NCBI GenBank assembly: GCA_012800135.1
Contig: JAAZJV010000206.1
Span: 1 to 10,263, forward strand
Reading direction: 5' to 3'
Length of the DNA: 10,263 nt
Origin: Clostridiaceae bacterium
Lineage (GTDB): Bacteria; Bacillota; Clostridia; Saccharofermentanales; DTU023
Both the position numbers and the translations under genes were made by a program. Shown one piece after another: positions 6,539 through 10,263 of this stretch (positions are counted from its first letter, which is position 1; every line of letters begins with the position of its first letter). A model generated the notes under the pieces. The model was given only the letters and a program-made list of their open reading frames with translations, did no database searches and was not told the origin of the DNA.

Positions 6539-8389
6539 TTACGCTTTAATGTCCCGTGAAGAATCATCCTTGGGACCCTCACTATTCTTAACTTTTTCAT
6601 GAATTATTTCAAGGACATACGTTAAATCACGCGATGAGGTGCCCAAAGACGACGACAAACCGGCATTCCCAACACCTTTCAAACGTGCTTTTTTCCCTTT
6701 TGTCACACTTTTTGCCGCACTTTGATCCAGAGCGGCATTGTATTCTTTTTCTGTAGACATACTTGATATCGGAAGATGATCTTCCGCTGCAGCAACAGTC
6801 GCAAAACCTTCCTCTGCCCCAGAAATCGAAAAACTATTCCCTTCCCTAAGAGCCGAGGAGCCCTCCCCTGCACTAGGAATCGTAAAATCTTCCTCTTCCA
6901 AAGAAATCGCGAAACCTTCCTTTGTCCCAGAAATCGAAGAACCTTCACCTGCCCTATGAGTCGTAATTCTTTCTTTTACTATCACTTTATGACCCGCAGC
7001 GTCCACTTTTGCGCTAGCCGGTATCGCTCTCTTCTTCAAGGCAACCCCCTGCGACGTCGAATCCACGAATTTATCCTTCTGCTTTATTTCATCATCATAT
7101 ATTTTCATATTCTTCGTGGATGCCTCACGCACCCAATCACGAATCTGTTCCGCGGCTGCCTCCTCGAGGTCGTCTTGGAGAGGCTCTCGGCGCGCAAGTT
7201 GGTAGACCGTATCTCTTAGCAAGCGGTTCGCACTTGGCAAGAACAAGGTAAACTCACTTCCTTTTCCTGCTTCACTCATAACTTCAATATGTCCGTGCTG
7301 CATAAGGGCAAGCTCCCGAGCGATCGGCAATCCCAACCCGGTTCCTCCAAAACGCCGAGATCCCGTTTTATCCACACGATAAAATCGTTCAAAAATACTC
7401 GTAAGGTGTTCGGCGGCGATACCAATACCGTTATCTTGTACTTTAAGGTACACATCATCGACAACGCGACCGACATAAATCCTGATAGTTCCGTTTTTTC
7501 TCGTATAATGAAGGGCATTCACGATTAGGTTGGAGAGAATGCGCTCTACCGACATGACATCCGCAAAAACAGAGGTTCGTCGTGACATCGGGTGAAACGC
7601 TATATCGATGTTTTTGGCTTTCGCTTGGGGAATCAATGAGCGAGTAATCCGCTGCGCGCACCCACCAAGATCAAACAGCGATGCACTTCCGACATGTCGT
7701 TGACTGTCAATTTGTGAAAGCAGCAGCAGATCCGCGATCAAGTGCTCCATGCGAACCGAATCGTCATAAATACGTTGCACATCTTCACGAATATCCGATC
7801 GGTTCTTCTCTTCGATTCCCCAATCCAGCAATGTTTCCGAATAAGATTTCATAGTCGTAAGCGGTGTTTTCAACTCATGCGATACATTAGCGACAAATGC
7901 CTTCCGTTGCTCTTCTTGACGCTGAATATTCGTAAAATCTTGGATAGTAATGATGTAACCGGTAAAGGATTTTCCATCCGGTTGCGCACGTAACGCGTGC
8001 GGATGCAATTCAACGCGGTAGATCCGATCATGGCGCTCCAACTCACCTGCCGCCTTACCGCCTTCCAAGAAAAAAGCGGCCTTAATCCCATTGTCCGCTC
8101 CAAATTCATCAAGAAATCCGTTTAGCGTGTCAGGCACCGTTCCAAGCGCATCATGCGCAACCGGATTAGAAGCGATGAGACGATTGTCACTCCCGTATGC
8201 AACAATGCCGACCTTTAAGGATGACAAAATCGCCTGAGACTCCGCCCGCTCATTAGCAATTTTCCGGAACGTACGCATTACGTGTTGACTCTTTTTATCC
8301 TGTTTTTTGCTAAAAAGCCAGTACAGTAGCGGCACCAAGACCACTGTGGTGACAACAAAAGAGAGAAACGCTGCCGTAACGGGGGTCAT
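6539..8389 (-). CDS. walK: WalK-like membrane sensor histidine kinase with long repeat-containing C-terminal tail
   Basis: This is the predicted sensor kinase partner of the adjacent response regulator. The 616-aa protein has one membrane helix (about residues 6-26) followed by a basic stretch, with almost nothing outside the cell; a linker and PAS-like region (about 47-155); HisKA with the phosphorylatable H171 in FVANVSHELKTPL; and HATPase with N box (N287/N291), G1 DNGIGI (319-324) and G2 GGTGLGL (348-354). The catalytic core ends near residue 386. The single helix, lack of an extracellular sensor and lack of an obvious HAMP recall streptococcal VicK rather than Bacillus WalK. A further 230 residues follow, far beyond the family's usual end, hydrophilic and probably disordered, including seven nonapeptide repeats (480-542). 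The start ATG overlaps the walR stop as ATGA; no good ribosome binding site is seen, so translational coupling is likely. A PhoR-type kinase is the alternative, but the downstream walJ favours WalK. Confidence 0.85.
   Translation of the reverse strand: MTPVTAAFLSFVVTTVVLVPLLYWLFSKKQDKKSQHVMRTFRKIANERAESQAILSSLKVGIVAYGSDNRLIASNPVAHDALGTVPDTLNGFLDEFGADNGIKAAFFLEGGKAAGELERHDRIYRVELHPHALRAQPDGKSFTGYIITIQDFTNIQRQEEQRKAFVANVSHELKTPLTTMKSYSETLLDWGIEEKNRSDIREDVQRIYDDSVRMEHLIADLLLLSQIDSQRHVGSASLFDLGGCAQRITRSLIPQAKAKNIDIAFHPMSRRTSVFADVMSVERILSNLIVNALHYTRKNGTIRIYVGRVVDDVYLKVQDNGIGIAAEHLTSIFERFYRVDKTGSRRFGGTGLGLPIARELALMQHGHIEVMSEAGKGSEFTLFLPSANRLLRDTVYQLARREPLQDDLEEAAAEQIRDWVREASTKNMKIYDDEIKQKDKFVDSTSQGVALKKRAIPASAKVDAAGHKVIVKERITTHRAGEGSSISGTKEGFAISLEEEDFTIPSAGEGSSALREGNSFSISGAEEGFATVAAAEDHLPISSMSTEKEYNAALDQSAAKSVTKGKKARLKGVGNAGLSSSLGTSSRDLTYVLEIIHEKVKNSEGPKDDSSRDIKA
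6764..6952 (-). repeat. Seven tandem 27-bp repeats coding nonapeptides in the WalK tail
   Basis: Reading the walK frame from residue 480 to 542 gives seven successive 9-residue units, for example AGEGSSISG, TKEGFAISL and AEEGFATVA. The loose consensus is x-x-E-(G/D)-(F/S)-x-I-S-x, acidic and Ser/Gly-rich. Higher-order copies are visible in the DNA: the plus-strand segment CCTTCCTCTGCCCCAGAAAT (from 6807) recurs nearly unchanged 108 bp later (from 6915), which is exactly four units, and the AGEGSS segment recurs after three units. Units differ at many positions, so the array is degenerate, not freshly expanded. All units keep the reading frame because 27 is a multiple of three. Confidence 0.85.
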
Positions 8390-9108
8390 CTCGTGGCATT
8401 CATTTCATTTTCAGGTCGTCGGAAATAATAACCGACACCGCGCTTTGTCAGAATATAGTAGAACTCGCCTGATTTCGGCTCAATTTTCTCTCGTGCACGT
8501 CGAACAGTTACATCGACCGTCCGCACATCGCCGAAATAATCGAAATCCCAGACGTTTTCTAAAAGGTCTTCTCGTGTAAAGACTTGTCCCGCGTGAGAAG
8601 CAAGATAGTGGACGAGTTCATACTCTCGCAAAGTGAGATGAACAGGCTTGCCGTCAACGGTCACCTCATAAGCATTTTGATCGATGGTCAAACCGTCAAT
8701 TGAAATGATCGACGCCGTCCCCGACTGTTCCTCCTGGTAATTGGCACGGCGAAGATGAGCCTTCACCCTCGCCATAACCTCTCGGACACTGAAAGGCTTG
8801 GTGATGTAGTCGTCAGCACCAAGCTCCAAGCCAAGCACCTTGTCAATCTCTTCACCTTTTGCCGTCACCATGATAATCGGCATCAAAAGCTCGCGACGCA
8901 TTTTACGGCAAACATCAAAACCATCCATGCCCGGTAGCATACAGTCCAAAAGCACCAGATCCGGCCGCTCATCATAGGCTTTTTGAAGCGCCTCTTCGCC
9001 ATCAAAAGCCGTAATCACCGCATACCCGCTGCGCTCAAGATTCGACTTTAGTATATAAACAATATTCGGCTCATCATCTACAACTAATATGGTTGCTTTC
9101 GTACTCAA
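8386..9108 (-). CDS. walR: WalR-like OmpR-family response regulator
   Basis: This DNA-binding response regulator is predicted to be phosphorylated by the adjacent kinase; in Firmicutes, WalR controls autolysin and cell-wall genes and is often essential. The 240-aa product has a receiver domain with acidic pocket D11/D12, phosphoacceptor D55 in LLDCMLPGMDG, T82 and K104 in TKPF, followed by an OmpR/PhoB winged-helix domain (TLREYELVHYLA, then the recognition-helix region RTVDVTVRRAREKIE, then RGVGYYF). The open frame reaches an ATG at 9126, but GGAGG lies inside that extension, 5 nt before a TTG at 9108, and the resulting N-terminus (MSTKATILVVDDE) matches family starts. It overlaps walK by 4 nt (ATGA). 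The promoter was not clearly found; a TATAAA-like hexamer at 9145-9150 lacks a good -35 partner. The 26-bp repeat array lies about 100 bp upstream. Confidence 0.92.
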   Translation of the reverse strand: MSTKATILVVDDEPNIVYILKSNLERSGYAVITAFDGEEALQKAYDERPDLVLLDCMLPGMDGFDVCRKMRRELLMPIIMVTAKGEEIDKVLGLELGADDYITKPFSVREVMARVKAHLRRANYQEEQSGTASIISIDGLTIDQNAYEVTVDGKPVHLTLREYELVHYLASHAGQVFTREDLLENVWDFDYFGDVRTVDVTVRRAREKIEPKSGEFYYILTKRGVGYYFRRPENEMNATR

Positions 9109-9113
9109 AATAT

Positions 9114-9118
9114 CCTCC
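9114..9118 (-). promoter_or_regulatory. Ribosome binding site deciding the walR TTG start
   Basis: GGAGG sits 5 nt before TTG (9108-9106), and the ATG at 9126 lies immediately upstream of it without its own Shine-Dalgarno sequence. The site therefore favours a TTG start and a protein six residues shorter. Confidence 0.7.
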
Positions 9119-9204
9119 ATCAACATATATGGCGTATGGCGCAGTTTATAAAATTGCCCACATCAACATCCCGCTCGCTCATGACTGACATCAAACCAAT
9201 CCTA

Positions 9205-9386
9205 AAACTTGCTTCATGATATCCCACACCATAATTGCTTCACAATATCCCGCACTATAATTGCTTCACGATATCACGCACTATAATTGCTTCACAATAT
9301 CCCGCACTATAATTGCTTCATGATATCCCGCACCATAATTGCTTCACAATATCCCGCACTATAATTGCTTCACGATATCCCGCACA
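9205..9386. repeat. Array of seven 26-bp tandem repeats upstream of walR
   Basis: Seven head-to-tail 26-bp units begin at 9205, 9231, 9257, 9283, 9309, 9335 and 9361. The plus-strand pattern is ATAATTGCTTCA, then a variable pair, then ATATCCCGCACT. The first unit is the most diverged. Units at 9231, 9283 and 9335 are identical (centre CACAAT), while the alternating units carry CATGAT (9205, 9309) or CACGAT (9257, 9361). There are no spacers, so this is not a CRISPR. Every unit contains stops in the rotating frames, so it is not coding. It lies wholly between nagB and walR. Confidence 0.95.
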
Positions 9387-9468
9387 CTAACGATAGGAAC
9401 ATATACTCAATATGTGCAATGTCCTGTAACATGGTCCGCGATAGCCTTTACCTATACCCATGCGACGT

Positions 9469-10215
9469 TTATTCATCATCGCCAAAAAACGGTACTAGAG
9501 AAAAAGCCTCTTCATCCGCAATGATCGTAACATCCGGATGCAACTGTAGAATTGAGGCCGGCAACTGCGGCGTTACCGGGCCAAAACAGGTCGCCTTCAG
9601 AGCTTCCGCTTTTTTTCTTCCAGTGGCAATTAATACTATTCTTTTAGCGCATAAAATACCCTTAATCCCCATCGTTATCGCATTTCGCGGCACTTCATCA
9701 CGTGTTTCAAAAAACCGCTGATTAGAATCAATCGTACTTTCTGCGATCTCTACCACATGCGTCTGCGGGGTAAAACAATCTGCCGGCTCATTAAAACCGA
9801 TATGCCCGTTGACACCAATACCCAACAGCTGAATATCTGCGTATCCCAATGACTCTAAAAGCTCGTCATACAAAGCGCACTCCTCGTCCGCATCTTCTGC
9901 AAGACCATCGGGCACATAAGTGTTGTCGGGATCAATATTCACCTCGTCAAATAGATATTTCTGCATGTAATACCGGTAACTTTGAGGATGGGAAGCATCA
10001 AGCCCCACATATTCGTCAAGATTTACCGTTCTGACATCAGAAAAATCAAGGTTCTCCTCCGCGCACATGCGAACAAGCTCCGCATAAGTACCAATCGGCG
10101 AAGATCCCGTCGCAAGACCTAGTACTGCCTTCGGTTTAATTCGTACCACAGACGCAATAAATCGAGCAGCTTCCAAACCGACTTCTCGTTCATCCGGAAC
10201 ACAAATTAATTTCAT
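9469..10215 (-). CDS. nagB: Glucosamine-6-phosphate deaminase
   Basis: NagB converts glucosamine 6-phosphate to fructose 6-phosphate and ammonia, the last step in using N-acetylglucosamine and cell-wall amino sugars, and it opposes GlmS. The 248-aa product is complete and typical of Firmicute NagB, which is shorter than the 266-aa E. coli enzyme. Visible motifs: LGLATGSSPIGTY (phosphate-binding loop), VNLDEYVGL with the catalytic aspartate, LGIGVNGHIGFNEP with the catalytic histidine (the E. coli Asp two residues before it is Asn here, common in Gram-positive forms), and an ITMGIKGIL segment. The ATG start has a strong AGGAGG 7 nt upstream (10223-10228). Only 48 bp of upstream sequence is in the window, so any operon partner such as nagA, and its regulation, cannot be judged. 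It is on the same strand as walR but separated by 360 bp, so it is probably a separate transcript. Confidence 0.97.
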   Translation of the reverse strand: MKLICVPDEREVGLEAARFIASVVRIKPKAVLGLATGSSPIGTYAELVRMCAEENLDFSDVRTVNLDEYVGLDASHPQSYRYYMQKYLFDEVNIDPDNTYVPDGLAEDADEECALYDELLESLGYADIQLLGIGVNGHIGFNEPADCFTPQTHVVEIAESTIDSNQRFFETRDEVPRNAITMGIKGILCAKRIVLIATGRKKAEALKATCFGPVTPQLPASILQLHPDVTIIADEEAFSLVPFFGDDE

Positions 10216-10263
10216 AAAGCAACCTCCTGCGCAATATAAAAAATCACGACAATATCTGAATAA

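Larger units (their letters stand above)
9109..9468. other. 360-bp intergenic region between nagB and walR
   Basis: No credible gene is present on either strand. From right to left on the minus strand: about 80 bp after the nagB stop with no clear terminator (only a 6-bp AT-only hairpin at 9399-9415); the 26-bp tandem repeat array (9205-9386); and then about 95 bp of walR leader. The leader should hold the operon promoter, and a TATAAA-like hexamer (9145-9150) is the best -10 candidate, but I see no matching -35. A consensus WalR box (two TGTWAH hexamers 5 nt apart) was not found by eye. Confidence 0.6.

Noticed and set aside
6776..7219. A 147-aa plus-strand open frame opposite the walK tail
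   Set aside because: Its repetitive Arg/Asn-rich product is the shadow of the 27-bp repeats in the walK frame. It has no convincing ribosome binding site and no family match.
9109..9204. WalR autoregulatory box upstream of walR
   Set aside because: No pair of TGTWAH hexamers with 5-nt spacing could be found in the leader or the repeats by eye.
9205..9386. CRISPR array
   Set aside because: The units are directly adjacent with no spacers, and no cas genes are nearby; this is a plain tandem repeat.
9399..9415. Terminator for nagB
   Set aside because: ACATAT and ATATGT form a six-pair stem around five bases, but it is AT-only and has no T tract on the minus strand, so it is too weak to call.
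9339..9721. Plus-strand open frames starting in the repeat array and running into nagB
   Set aside because: They start in repeat DNA and continue antisense to nagB, with low-complexity products and no ribosome binding site.

Overview
The window looks like a chromosomal housekeeping segment from a Gram-positive bacterium of the Bacillota, most likely the Clostridia. This is inferred from strong AGGAGG-type ribosome binding sites, GTG and TTG starts, intermediate G+C, a WalR/WalK/WalJ set and the Firmicute-style pth-mfd pair. I cannot name the genus. Almost everything lies on the minus strand. The only plus-strand gene is the 3' tail of a tRNA at the left edge.

In transcription order (right to left) the layout is as follows. 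nagB (glucosamine-6-phosphate deaminase) stands alone at the right edge. A 360-bp intergenic region follows, about half of it an array of seven 26-bp tandem repeats. Then comes a tightly packed six-gene block: walR (response regulator), walK (histidine kinase), murA (first committed step of peptidoglycan synthesis), walJ (metallo-beta-lactamase-fold hydrolase), pth (peptidyl-tRNA hydrolase) and mfd (transcription-repair coupling factor). The junctions are a 4-nt ATGA overlap (walR/walK), 22 nt (walK/murA), 11 nt (murA/walJ), 13 nt (walJ/pth) and an 8-nt overlap (pth/mfd). No terminator is visible inside the block, so it is probably one operon of about 9 kb. Four starts were moved inward from the longest open frames because a ribosome binding site and family N-termini decide them: walR (TTG), walJ (ATG), pth (ATG) and mfd (GTG). 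murA starts with GTG.

Functionally the block joins cell-wall homeostasis signalling (WalRK and WalJ), with the MurA enzyme embedded between kinase and WalJ, to translation quality control (Pth) and DNA repair (Mfd). nagB, which returns amino-sugar phosphate to glycolysis and opposes UDP-GlcNAc supply, is a metabolically related neighbour but is separated by the repeat region.

I do not see a clearly new defence or mobile system. The unusual parts are the structured 26-bp repeat array upstream of walR, a 230-residue C-terminal tail on WalK containing seven tandem nonapeptide repeats, an 83-residue hydrophilic tail on WalJ, and the placement of murA inside the wal cluster.
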